Shown here one piece after another: positions 1-10,070 of a stretch of 64,000 nt of DNA (its first letter is position 1; every line of letters starts with the position of its first letter). Where the stretch lies: contig NZ_JALMDK010000008.1 of assembly GCF_023094165.1 (NCBI RefSeq), positions 1 through 64,000 on the forward strand. The letters are read 5' to 3'. The position numbers and the translations under genes are program-made. This DNA is from Crossiella sp. S99.2 (GTDB lineage: Bacteria > Actinomycetota > Actinomycetes > Mycobacteriales > Pseudonocardiaceae). The notes beneath the pieces were generated by a model, which worked only from the letters and a program-made list of their open reading frames with translations, made no database searches and was not told where the DNA came from.

Positions 1-77
1 CTTTGCCACGTCTCGTTCCCTCCGGACTCTCCGTCAATTCTACTTGGGGACGTGTCCGGAAAACTCGGGGCACCTCA

Positions 78-207
78 TACGCCGAGTTGGCCAAACTCGT
101 ACGCCCGGTTGGCCAAACTGGTACGCCAAGTTGGGCCAAGCGGGCCCGGATCGGCCAACGAGCCGTCCGGATCGGCCAACACGGCGTCCACAACGGCCAA
201 CACGGCG
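78..207. repeat. Intergenic ~21-bp imperfect repeat array, copy A
   Basis: About six degenerate units of 20-22 bases run head to tail. The best preserved read TACGCCGAGTTGGCCAAACT, and the later ones decay to forms such as CGTCCACAACGGCCAACACGG. Each unit has a TTGGCCAA-like palindromic centre. The array ends a few bases beyond the stop codon of the minus-strand LysR gene. The same family recurs near 4.63, 13.88 and 16.13 kb, always directly after a gene's 3' end. A role in transcription termination or mRNA 3' processing is an inference. Confidence 0.8.
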
Positions 208-214
208 TGAGTGT

Positions 215-1141
215 TCAGGGGCCTAGCAGGGCCTCCACGCCGCGTGGGAACACCGCGTCGCGCACGTACTCCAGGACCGTGTCCCGGAAGGCCGCGGCCG
301 CGTTGGTCAGCGCCACATCGGTCCGGTGTGCCAGCGCGATGGTGCGCGGGATCCCCGGCGGCGCCAGTGGGGTGGCCCGCAGGCCGGGCCGGTTGACCAG
401 CACCAGACTCGGCACCAGCGCCAGGCCGAGCCCGGTTTCCACGAACCGCAGCACCGCGTCCATCTCGCCGCCCTCCACCGCGAACCGCGGTTCGATCCCG
501 GCCCGGCGGCAGGCGGCCAGGGTGGCCTCGCGCAGGTCGTAGCCGGGGCGGAACATCACCAGTTCCCGCGCGGCCAGCTCCTCGATCTTGAGGTGGGTCC
601 ACCGGGTCAGCGGCTTCGCGCTGGCCGGGCTGGCCACCACCAGGGGTTCGCGCAGGATCGGCGTGGTGGTCAGCGCGGGTTCGGCGCCGCTGCCGGGCAC
701 GATGATCAGCGCCAGGTCCAGTTCGCCGCGGGTCAGGTCCCGGACCAGGTCCTGCGAGCCGCTCTCCTGCACCACCAGGCGGATCCCGGGATACCGGTCG
801 CGGAAGCGGCGCAGCACCTCGGCGACCAGGCTCACGCACATGCTCGGCGTCGCGCCCAGCCGGACCCGGCCGCGGCGCAGGCCGACGAGTTCCTGGACCT
901 CCAGCCGCGCGGTGTCCACATCGGCCAGGATGCGCCGGGCCAGTGGCAGCAGCGCCTCGCCCGCCGGGGTGAGCGCGATGTTGCCGCGGGCGCGGCTGAA
1001 CAGCGGGGCGCCCAGCTCCTCCTCCAGGACCTTGATCTGCTTGGAGAGTGAGGGCTGCGCCACATTCTGCAGGTCGGCGGCCTGGGTGAAGTGCCGGGTC
1101 TGCGCGACCGCCAGGAAGTACCCGAGCTGCTGCAAGTTCAT
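215..1141 (-). CDS. LysR-family transcriptional regulator, divergent from sdhCAB
   Basis: A 308-residue LysR-type regulator of normal family length. The N-terminal winged helix-turn-helix covers about residues 1-60 (start MNLQQLGYFLAVAQ, with the recognition helix around QPSLSKQIKVLEEELG). The rest is the periplasmic-binding-protein-like effector domain (RLGATPSMC near residue 115). It is transcribed away from sdhC, and the 76-base shared promoter region holds an ATAG-N7-CTAT inverted repeat with T-N11-A geometry, so control of the succinate dehydrogenase operon and of itself is likely. The inducer is not known. An ATG start gives the full helix-turn-helix. Confidence 0.9.
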   Translation of the reverse strand: MNLQQLGYFLAVAQTRHFTQAADLQNVAQPSLSKQIKVLEEELGAPLFSRARGNIALTPAGEALLPLARRILADVDTARLEVQELVGLRRGRVRLGATPSMCVSLVAEVLRRFRDRYPGIRLVVQESGSQDLVRDLTRGELDLALIIVPGSGAEPALTTTPILREPLVVASPASAKPLTRWTHLKIEELAARELVMFRPGYDLREATLAACRRAGIEPRFAVEGGEMDAVLRFVETGLGLALVPSLVLVNRPGLRATPLAPPGIPRTIALAHRTDVALTNAAAAFRDTVLEYVRDAVFPRGVEALLGP

Positions 1142-1143
1142 TT

Positions 1144-1162
1144 CGATAGCGTAGGGCTATCG
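1144..1162. promoter_or_regulatory. LysR-type operator between lysR and sdhC
   Basis: The inverted repeat CGATAG-N7-CTATCG lies 3 bases upstream of the LysR ATG and about 55 bases upstream of sdhC. It contains the T-N11-A spacing that LysR-family proteins recognise (T1147 to A1159). Position and symmetry make it the probable binding site of the adjacent regulator. Confidence 0.6.
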
Positions 1163-1217
1163 AGTCCAGCCATTCCATATATTGGACGACTCGTCGCAGC
1201 GCTCCTACCGTCGCTCC

Positions 1218-1943
1218 ATGGCTGTTCCCAGCTTGACCACCGCCGTCCCACCACGGACGCCGACCGGCCGTGTCCGCCGGTCGCCCCGGATCTCCTCGGT
1301 GATCCTCAAGGCCGTCATGGCCGTGACCGGACTGGCCCTGTTCGGCTTCGTCGTGGCGCACATGGTCGGCAACCTCAAGATCTTCTTCGGCGCCGAGTCC
1401 TTCGACAGCTACGCGCGCTTCCTGCGCACCGTCGGCGAACCGCTCATCCCGGAGCGCGGACTGCTCTGGATCATGCGGATCGGGCTGCTGGTCGCGGTCT
1501 TCGCGCACATCATCGCCGCCACCATGCTGGCCCGCCGCGCCCGCAGGGCCCGGCCGGTGCGCTACCACCACCGGAGCAAGGTGCAGGGCAGCTACGCGGC
1601 CCGGACCATGCGCTGGGGCGGGGTGATCATCGCGCTGTTCGTGCTCTACCACCTGATGGACCTGACCCTGCTGTGGCTCAACCCGCACGGGGTGCACGGC
1701 GAGGCGTACAACAACGTCACCTCGGATTTCCAGCGCTGGCCGGTGGTGCTGGTCTACACCCTGGCGGTGCTGACCCTGGGCTTCCACCTGCGGCACGGGG
1801 TGTGGAGCGCGCTGCGCAGCCTCGGCCGCGGCCGGGCCCGCACCGAGGCGCGGCTGCGGCTGATCGCGCTGACCGTGGCGGTGCTGATCTGCGCCGGTTA
1901 CCTGTCCGTCCCCTTCGCTGTGCTGACCGGGTTGGTGAGCTGA
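1218..1943 (+). CDS. sdhC: Succinate dehydrogenase cytochrome b558 subunit
   Basis: A 241-residue membrane anchor of the b558-type succinate:quinone oxidoreductase. Five hydrophobic helices are visible, with histidines suited to haem binding in AHMVGNLKIFFG, AHIIAATML, YHLMDLTLLW and FHLRHGVW. It docks SdhAB to the membrane and passes electrons to (mena)quinone. The ATG at 1218 starts MAVPSLTTAV; an in-frame TTG at 1182 would add 12 residues unlike the family and is less likely. One base separates it from sdhA, so the three sdh genes form one operon. Confidence 0.93.
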   Translation: MAVPSLTTAVPPRTPTGRVRRSPRISSVILKAVMAVTGLALFGFVVAHMVGNLKIFFGAESFDSYARFLRTVGEPLIPERGLLWIMRIGLLVAVFAHIIAATMLARRARRARPVRYHHRSKVQGSYAARTMRWGGVIIALFVLYHLMDLTLLWLNPHGVHGEAYNNVTSDFQRWPVVLVYTLAVLTLGFHLRHGVWSALRSLGRGRARTEARLRLIALTVAVLICAGYLSVPFAVLTGLVS

Positions 1944-1944
1944 C

Positions 1945-4619
<2,675 letters not shown>

Positions 4620-4628
4620 CCCCTCCCA

Positions 4629-4767
4629 GCGTGTTGGCCGTTCTCGTACGCCGAGTTGGCCCAAGTGGTACGGGTCGTTGGCCCAACTGGGACGCCGAGT
4701 TGGCCCAACTCGGCGGGTGCCCGTCCACAACGGCCAACGTGGCGTACGAGTTCGGCCAACACGCTGG
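4629..4767. repeat. Intergenic ~21-bp imperfect repeat array, copy B
   Basis: Six or so units of the same family as near position 80, for example CGAGTTGGCCCAACTCGG, separated by (G)TACG spacers. The array starts about 10 bases after the sdhB stop and occupies most of the sdhB-esterase gap. The more perfect units can each fold as a short GC-rich hairpin. Confidence 0.8.
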
Positions 4768-4894
4768 ATCAGTTAATTCGAAGCTTGGAACAAGGTGACC
4801 GGTCGGTTGGTTTTCCTGGTTATGCTGCGTTGTGGAGGACGGCCGGATGCCTGGCTGGGGGCTCCAGGAGCGCCAGAAGAACGAGGAAAGACCG

Positions 4895-4987
4895 ATGATG
4901 GTTGCGTGTCCGGGGGGTAAGGGCTTTCCGATCAAGGCTGGGTCGCCGGACCTGCCGCCGCCGTGGTTCCAGGGGGCCACGCGGTGA
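4895..4987 (+). CDS. Possible 30-residue upstream ORF coupled to the esterase gene
   Basis: A small ORF beginning ATGATG, 4 bases after a strong GAGGAAAG ribosome-binding site, and ending in a TGA that overlaps the GTG start of the carboxylesterase. The product starts MMVACPGGKGFPIKAG and ends PPPWFQGATR. In the same frame it can extend to a GTG at 4832 (51 residues). I recognise no family. The good ribosome site and exact GTGA overlap argue for real translation and coupling, but there is no homology evidence. Confidence 0.4.
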   Translation: MMVACPGGKGFPIKAGSPDLPPPWFQGATR

Positions 4988-6273
4988 CCGAGGTGCTGGC
5001 GGCCACGTCCCACGGTCGGGTCCGGGGACAGAGTGCCGACGGAATCGTCCGTTTTCTGGGTATTCCCTACGCTTCCGCCCCGCGGGGGATCGGACGGTTC
5101 GCCGCGCCGGAGCCGGTGCGGCCGTGGGACGGGGTGCGGGCGGCCACCGAGTTCGGTGCCACCGCGCCCGCGGCGAGCCTGCACGGGCCGGGACTGGAGT
5201 TTCTGGTCGAACCGGCCATTCCGGGCGCGGAATACCTCAACCTCAACGTGTGGACGCCGGGCGTGGACGACGCGCGGCGGCCGGTGCTGGTGTGGATCCA
5301 CGGTGGCGCGCACGTCACCGGGTCCGCCGCCCAGCCGATCTTCGACGGGCGGGCGTTCGCGGCCAACGGGATCGTGTTCGTCTCGGTCAGCTACCGGCTC
5401 GGCGCGGAAGGCTACGCCTATCTGCCCGACGCCCCGGCCAACCGGGCGCTGCTGGACCAGCGGGCCGCCCTGGAGTGGGTCCAGCGCGAGATCGGTGCCT
5501 TCGGCGGTGATCCGGACCGGGTCACGGTGAGCGGCAGCTCGGCAGGCGCCAGCGCGGTGCTGTCCTTGCTGTCACTGGACACCGGGCTGCTGCACCGCGC
5601 CGTGCTGCAGAGCGCGGCCGCCCGCTCCGCACTGTCCACTGTGGACGCGGAGCGGATCGCCAAGGAACTCGCGGACCAGGCCGGGGTGCCGGCCACCGCG
5701 GCCGGACTGGCCACGGTGGCGCCGGAGCGGCTGGCCGAGCTGTCCAGCGGACTGGCCCTGGCCGTCATGGCGGATCCGGATCCGGTGCGCTGGGGCGAAT
5801 CCGTGGCCAACTCCTCGATGGCTTTCGGCCCGGTGCTCGACGGGCAGGTCCTGCCGCACCACCCCTACCAGGCAGTCCTGGACGGTGCGGGCCGGGACAC
5901 CGAACTGCTGATCGGTACCAACTCCGACGAACTCCTGTTGCTGGCCAAGGACGAGGCGGCCGCGGCCGCGCTGACCGAGCTGGTCTTCCGGGAACCGGTG
6001 TACGCGCTGGCGGAGTCCAGGGCCGGCGCCGCGGCCACCTACGTCTACGAGTTCGGCTGGCGTTCGCCGGTGCCCGGCGCGGGGGCCGCGCACGGACTGG
6101 AACTCGGCTTCGTCTTCGACAACCTGGGTCACTCGACCCTGGAAGGCGAAGCGCCGCCGCGGGACCTGGCTCGCGCGGTCAACCTGAGCTGGACCTCCTT
6201 CGCGGCCAACGGGGATCCGGGCTGGCCGCCGTTCACCGACGACACCCCGTTCGTCCGCTGGCTGGGCGGCTGA
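4984..6273 (+). CDS. Type B carboxylesterase (esterase/lipase)
   Basis: A 429-residue carboxylesterase/para-nitrobenzyl-esterase-like hydrolase, probably cytosolic since no signal peptide is seen. Visible features are RFLGIPYASAP near the N-terminus, EYLNLNVWTP, the oxyanion-hole segment WIHGGAH, the nucleophile elbow VTVSGSSAGA (GxSxG) and a likely catalytic His in AHGLELGFVFDN. It is somewhat shorter than the usual ~490-550 residues. The GTG at 4984 is preferred over an in-frame GTG at 4963 because an AGGGGG ribosome site sits about 8 bases upstream. The substrate is unknown. Confidence 0.85.
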   Translation: MTEVLAATSHGRVRGQSADGIVRFLGIPYASAPRGIGRFAAPEPVRPWDGVRAATEFGATAPAASLHGPGLEFLVEPAIPGAEYLNLNVWTPGVDDARRPVLVWIHGGAHVTGSAAQPIFDGRAFAANGIVFVSVSYRLGAEGYAYLPDAPANRALLDQRAALEWVQREIGAFGGDPDRVTVSGSSAGASAVLSLLSLDTGLLHRAVLQSAAARSALSTVDAERIAKELADQAGVPATAAGLATVAPERLAELSSGLALAVMADPDPVRWGESVANSSMAFGPVLDGQVLPHHPYQAVLDGAGRDTELLIGTNSDELLLLAKDEAAAAALTELVFREPVYALAESRAGAAATYVYEFGWRSPVPGAGAAHGLELGFVFDNLGHSTLEGEAPPRDLARAVNLSWTSFAANGDPGWPPFTDDTPFVRWLGG

Positions 6274-6288
6274 ACCCGCGGCGCGGGG

Positions 6289-7080
6289 TCAGCCCTTGGC
6301 GAAGACCCTGAGCCGGTCCAGGGTGCCGTTGAACTCGTTCTGGTCGCCGGGGAACGTGCCCTTGTCGTTGAACTGCCAGAAGGTGTGGAAGTTCCACCCC
6401 GCGGGCCGTTCCCCCGGCGCCTCGGCGTACCTGGCCAGCCACAGCGGATGGTCCTGGCCGAAGGACGGATCGTTGCCGGTGCACTGCTTCCACCAGTTGG
6501 TGGTGGTGTAGATGGTGGGATGCCGCTTGGCGCGCTTGACGTACTGGTCGCTGAACTCCCGGATCCAGGCCACCATCGCGGCCGGGCTCTTGCCGTAACA
6601 CGTTGGGCCGTAAGGGTTGTACTCGATGTCCAGCGCGCCGGGCAGGGTGCGTCCGTCGCCGGACCAGCCGCCGCCGTTGTCCACGAAGTAGTCCGCCTGG
6701 GCCGCGCCGCCGGAGCGGTCGGGCAGCGCGAAGTGGTAGGAGCCGCGGATCAGCCCGACCCCGGAGGAACCGTTGTACTGGCCTTTGAACTGCGGGTTCT
6801 TGAACCCGGTGCCCTCGGTCGCCTTGACGTAGGCGAAGGTGGCGCCCTTGCTCTTGACCTCGGCCCAGTTCACCGCGCCCTGATGGCCGCTGACGTCGAG
6901 CCCAAGCGGCTTGCCGCTGGGCTGGTACACCGTGCCGTCCCTGGTCTCGGCCGCGCCCGCGCCGGCGAAGGCGCGTTCGGCGCCGGATTCCGCGGCCTGG
7001 GCAGGGGCAGCCGCGGCGAACAGCAGCAGTGCGATGGTCGCCAGCTTGCACGACCTTGCACCCGGGGTAGAGAAGGTCAT
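6289..7080 (-). CDS. Secreted GH25 lysozyme (N-acetylmuramidase)
   Basis: A 263-residue secreted protein. After MTFSTPGARSCKLA comes a hydrophobic stretch and an AQAAES-type cleavage site. The GH25 barrel follows, with GLDVSGHQGAVNW, YVKATEGTGF and the catalytic Asp/Glu pair in ALDIEYNPYG, ending near the stop. GH25 enzymes cut the beta-1,4 bond between N-acetylmuramic acid and N-acetylglucosamine. The ATG at 7080 is chosen because upstream residues would bury the signal peptide. A hairpin separates it from the upstream hydrolase gene on the same strand. Confidence 0.9.
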   Translation of the reverse strand: MTFSTPGARSCKLATIALLLFAAAAPAQAAESGAERAFAGAGAAETRDGTVYQPSGKPLGLDVSGHQGAVNWAEVKSKGATFAYVKATEGTGFKNPQFKGQYNGSSGVGLIRGSYHFALPDRSGGAAQADYFVDNGGGWSGDGRTLPGALDIEYNPYGPTCYGKSPAAMVAWIREFSDQYVKRAKRHPTIYTTTNWWKQCTGNDPSFGQDHPLWLARYAEAPGERPAGWNFHTFWQFNDKGTFPGDQNEFNGTLDRLRVFAKG

Positions 7081-7116
7081 GTCGCGGACGGTAAGCGGTG
7101 CTGTCCGATTCCGCCG

Positions 7117-7154
7117 GGCGGCACCACGGCGAATCACCCGATCTTGGTGCCGCC
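7117..7154 (-). terminator. Hairpin after the alpha/beta hydrolase gene
   Basis: GGCGGCACCA and TGGTGCCGCC form a perfect 10-bp stem around an 18-base loop, 26 bases beyond the hydrolase stop and upstream of the lysozyme start. No T-run follows, as is common in actinobacterial terminators. Confidence 0.55.
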
Positions 7155-7180
7155 TTGTCCCCCCTTCCGGGGACCCGGTG

Positions 7181-7876
7181 TCAGAACGTCGACCGAATCG
7201 AGACTCGCAGCGCCGGGGTGGAGTAGCGACTGGTCCTCGTCTGCTCCAACAGCTGCACGATCTGTGCCGCTACGCTCCGGTGATGGCTGTCGTGCAGCAC
7301 GTCGTGCCTGCTCTCGGCCACGGTGACGAAGCGTGACTGGCGCAGCCGCAGGGCCAGCGTCCGGGCGGTGAGCGGCGGGCACAGCACATCCGCGTCGCCG
7401 TGCAGCACCAGCACCGGCAGGTCCGGCCCACCGGCCAGGGCCGCCTCGGCCAGCGCGGGCGGCACCGGGGTGCGCAGCAGCTCGCCGCGCCGCAGCCGCT
7501 CGTCGGCGGCCAGTTCGGTCCGCGCCTCGGTGTTGTGCAGCCGCAGCTTCAGCTCGTCGTCGAAGTCCAGGGTCTCGCCGTCGGCGGGCAGCGCGCCGCC
7601 GGGCACCCCCGCGGCGATCACCGCGCGCACCGCCGGCTCGAACCGCGCCACGTGCAGCGCGAGCAGCGCGCCGGTGTCCGCGCCGAGCAGGTACAGCGGG
7701 CCTTCGGCCGTCTTGGCCAGCGTGTGCACGCGGGCCAGCGCGAGTGCTGGTTCTGGCTCGGGCAGGTCCGCGACCCGCACCTGGTAGCCGTCGACCGCCA
7801 ACCGCGCGGTCAACCTCGAATAGCGGTCGGCGTGCTCGCCACGGCCGGGCAGGACGACCAGGGTTCCCCGGTTCAT
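7181..7876 (-). CDS. Alpha/beta hydrolase with an Asp at the nucleophile position
   Basis: A 231-residue single-domain hydrolase that starts MNRGTLVVLPGRGEHADRYS, a lysophospholipase-like N-terminus with its oxyanion turn. The nucleophile elbow reads LLGADTGALLA, so Asp replaces the usual Ser in GxSxG. The acid (HGDADVLCP) and the His (ESRHDVLHD) are in place. Asp nucleophiles are known in haloalkane dehalogenases and epoxide hydrolases, but the rest of this protein looks like the serine lysophospholipase branch. The ATG at 7876 is preferred because the 12 extra residues from 7912 are unlike the family. Confidence 0.8.
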   Translation of the reverse strand: MNRGTLVVLPGRGEHADRYSRLTARLAVDGYQVRVADLPEPEPALALARVHTLAKTAEGPLYLLGADTGALLALHVARFEPAVRAVIAAGVPGGALPADGETLDFDDELKLRLHNTEARTELAADERLRRGELLRTPVPPALAEAALAGGPDLPVLVLHGDADVLCPPLTARTLALRLRQSRFVTVAESRHDVLHDSHHRSVAAQIVQLLEQTRTSRYSTPALRVSIRSTF

Positions 7877-7949
7877 GATTCGCACGCTAGGAATTGGCCG
7901 GGGGCCGGTCAATCACGTCCCAGGGAACGGGAACCGCCGGGACGCGCCG

Positions 7950-7978
7950 TTGACAGTGCCACCCGGACCTGTTGCCAT
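7950..7978 (+). promoter_or_regulatory. Promoter for the leader peptide and sulfonate genes
   Basis: A perfect -35 box TTGACA (7950-7955) is followed after 17 bases by TGCCAT (7973-7978), a weak -10. Transcription would begin about 7 bases later, at or next to the GTG of the leader peptide at 7986, which suggests a leaderless transcript. Confidence 0.55.
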
Positions 7979-7985
7979 CAATGGC

Positions 7986-8072
7986 GTGTCCCCTTCGACG
8001 CCTCTCGTCCGGCGCCGGCACGTCGACCTCGTCCGTGTCGCCGCCCAAGGCTGTCCGAATTCTCTCAGCTAG
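7986..8072 (+). CDS. Putative sulfur-metabolism leader peptide (28 residues)
   Basis: A 28-residue ORF with the core RRRHVDLVRVAAQGCPNSLS at its C-terminus. The RxHVDLxRxA...C pattern is the hallmark of the short putative leader peptides often found before cysteine and sulfur-assimilation genes in actinobacteria. It ends 118 bases before the FMN-reductase gene of a sulfonate operon and carries a single Cys near its end. There is no ribosome site, but the promoter would start transcription at the GTG. A role in attenuation in response to cysteine supply is inferred from related systems. Confidence 0.65.
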   Translation: MSPSTPLVRRRHVDLVRVAAQGCPNSLS

Positions 8073-8190
8073 TCCAGGAAACTCGCCGTGCTCGCGGAGG
8101 GCAACGGTTTCGAGTACGCGCTGAGCCAGGTGCGCTGCATCGTCGGCTGGGGCGCGGCCTACCGGCACGAACTCAGCTAGGGAGCAGCGT

Positions 8191-8745
8191 ATGCCGACGA
8201 TTCTGGTGATCTCCGGAAGTCCTTCCGCCAGCTCGAAAACCGCGGCCCTGGCCGAACAGCTCGCGGACCGGCTGGGCGAACAGGACCATCGGGTGCGCGC
8301 CGTCGCGGTGCGCACCCTGCCCGCCGAGGCACTGCTCGCCGCCGACCCGCACCATCCGCGGATCGCCGAGGTGGTGCGGGCCATCGCCGAGGCCGACGGC
8401 CTGGTGGTCGCCTCCCCGGTGTACAAGGCCGCCTACACCGGGGTGCTCAAGGCACTGCTGGACCTGTTGCCGCAGTTCGCCTTTGCCGGCAAGGTGGTGC
8501 TGCCGCTGCTCACCGGCGGCAGCCCGGCACACGTGCTGGCACTGGACTACGCGCTGCGGCCGGTGCTCAACTCCCTGGGCGCGCACCACATCGTGCAAGG
8601 CTATTTCGTGCTGGACAAGCACATCGAGCGCACCGACACCGGGATCGCGCTCGCCGAGGACGCCGAACGCACTCTTCTGTCCATTGTGGACACCTTCTCC
8701 GCCGCGGTGCACCGGCGCCGCGGCGAACTGCTCGCGGCCAGCTGA
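8191..8745 (+). CDS. ssuE: NADPH-dependent FMN reductase, SsuE-type
   Basis: A 184-residue flavodoxin-like reductase supplying reduced FMN to the adjacent monooxygenase. It shows the flavin phosphate loop ISGSPSASSKT at the N-terminus and the SsuE-like segments VVASPVYKAAYTGVLKALLDLLP and LPLLTGGSPAHVLALDYALRP. The length matches SsuE/MsuE. A ribosome site (GGAGCAG) lies upstream of the ATG. The gene begins 118 bases after the leader-peptide stop and 10 bases before ssuD, so both monooxygenase components are co-transcribed under the leader. Confidence 0.85.
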   Translation: MPTILVISGSPSASSKTAALAEQLADRLGEQDHRVRAVAVRTLPAEALLAADPHHPRIAEVVRAIAEADGLVVASPVYKAAYTGVLKALLDLLPQFAFAGKVVLPLLTGGSPAHVLALDYALRPVLNSLGAHHIVQGYFVLDKHIERTDTGIALAEDAERTLLSIVDTFSAAVHRRRGELLAAS

Positions 8746-8755
8746 TCGGACTCCG

Positions 8756-9913
8756 ATGACCCTCACCTGCCACTGGTTCCTGCCCACCTACGGCGACAGC
8801 CGCTACCTGGTCGGCGGTGGTCACGGCGTGCACACCAGCACCGCGGGCGGCGCCCGCCCGGCCACCCTGGCCTACCTCGGCCAGATCGCCCGCAGCGCCG
8901 AGCAACTCGGCTTCGCCGGCGCGCTCACCCCGACCGGGGCCTGGTGCGAGGACGCCTGGCTGTCCACCGCGATGCTCACCGAGGTCACCGAACGCCTCAA
9001 GTTCCTGGTCGCCTTCCGGCCAGGGCTGCTCTCACCCACACTCGCCGCGCAGATGGCGGCCACCTACCAGCGGCATTCCGGCGGACGGTTGCTGCTCAAC
9101 GTGGTCACCGGCGGGGAAAGCCAGGAACAGCGCGCGCACGGCGACTTCCTGAGCAAGGACGAGCGCTACGCCCGCACCGGGGAGTTCCTGGACATCGTCG
9201 GCCGGCTGTGGCGCGGCGAACGGGTCAACCACACCGGCGCGCACCTGGCCGTGGAGGGCGCCGAGCTGACCAGGGTGCCGGATCCGGTGCCGCCCATCTA
9301 CTTCGGCGGCTCCAGCCCGGCCGCCGGCGCGGTTGCCGCCCGGCACGCCGACGTCTACCTCACCTGGGGCGAACCACCCGCGCAGGTCGCGGAGAAGGTC
9401 GCCTGGATCCGGAAACTGGCCGCCGAAGCGGGCCGGGTGGTGCGGTTCGGCATCCGGCTGCACGTGATCGCCAGGGACACCGCGCAACACGCCTGGGCCG
9501 AGGCGCAGCGGCTCCTGGACGCCCTGGATCCGGCCACAATCGAGGCAGTGCAACAGGGTCTGGCCCGCAGCGAGTCCGAGGGACAGCGGCGGATGATCGC
9601 GTTGCACGGCGGATCAACGGACGGCCTGGAGATCTCGCCGAACCTGTGGGCCGGGGTCGGCCTGGTGCGTGGGGGAGCGGGCACCGCGCTGGTCGGCAGC
9701 CACGAGGAGGTCGCGGACCGGATCGCGGAGTATCACGCCCTGGGCATCGAGGAGTTCGTGCTGTCCGGGCATCCGCACCTGGAGGAGGCCTACTGGTTCG
9801 GCGAGGGCGTGCTCCCGGTGCTCGCCCGCAGAGGCTTGTGGCGCAACCCGTTCGACCAAACGGCGCAACCCGCCGCCGCCATCCCGTTCGCTCAACCCGC
9901 AGCCCACCGGTAG
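8756..9913 (+). CDS. ssuD: FMNH2-dependent alkanesulfonate monooxygenase
   Basis: A 385-residue bacterial-luciferase-like monooxygenase that releases sulfite from alkanesulfonates using FMNH2 and O2. SsuD hallmarks are the N-terminal WFLPTYGDSRYLVG, GALTPTGAWCEDAWL, KFLVAFRPGL, NVVTGGESQEQRAHGDF and SGHPHLEEAYWFGEG. The ATG at 8756, 10 bases after ssuE, gives the standard N-terminus. No ssuABC transporter is visible nearby, so uptake must be encoded elsewhere. Confidence 0.92.
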   Translation: MTLTCHWFLPTYGDSRYLVGGGHGVHTSTAGGARPATLAYLGQIARSAEQLGFAGALTPTGAWCEDAWLSTAMLTEVTERLKFLVAFRPGLLSPTLAAQMAATYQRHSGGRLLLNVVTGGESQEQRAHGDFLSKDERYARTGEFLDIVGRLWRGERVNHTGAHLAVEGAELTRVPDPVPPIYFGGSSPAAGAVAARHADVYLTWGEPPAQVAEKVAWIRKLAAEAGRVVRFGIRLHVIARDTAQHAWAEAQRLLDALDPATIEAVQQGLARSESEGQRRMIALHGGSTDGLEISPNLWAGVGLVRGGAGTALVGSHEEVADRIAEYHALGIEEFVLSGHPHLEEAYWFGEGVLPVLARRGLWRNPFDQTAQPAAAIPFAQPAAHR

Positions 9914-9932
9914 GCCGGTTCTGTTCACACTC

Positions 9933-9960
9933 TTGACACAGCAGAGTGGTCTAGTCCATT
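9933..9960 (+). promoter_or_regulatory. GH18 chitinase promoter with a DasR-type operator
   Basis: A perfect -35 TTGACA (9933-9938) is followed by AGTGGTCTAGTCCATT (9945-9960). This differs by little from the DasR-responsive element consensus ACTGGTCTAGACCACT found upstream of Streptomyces chitinase and GlcNAc genes. The operator occupies the spacer and -10 region, where a bound GntR-family repressor would block RNA polymerase. Release by GlcN-6-phosphate would tie expression to chitin breakdown. The dasR gene itself is not in the window. Confidence 0.75.
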
Positions 9961-10070
9961 TTGGGTTCACGCCAGTCTCGGTGTGAGCCGCACTACAACA
10001 CGGCTCCACGCCGAGAGCAACACACCGCCGCCAAACGGTTGTCCGTTGCTCGCGAGGTGTGGAGGTTGTC

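Noticed and set aside
78..207. CRISPR array
   Set aside because: The ~21-base units are contiguous and degenerate, with no constant repeats and unique 30-40 base spacers and no cas genes.
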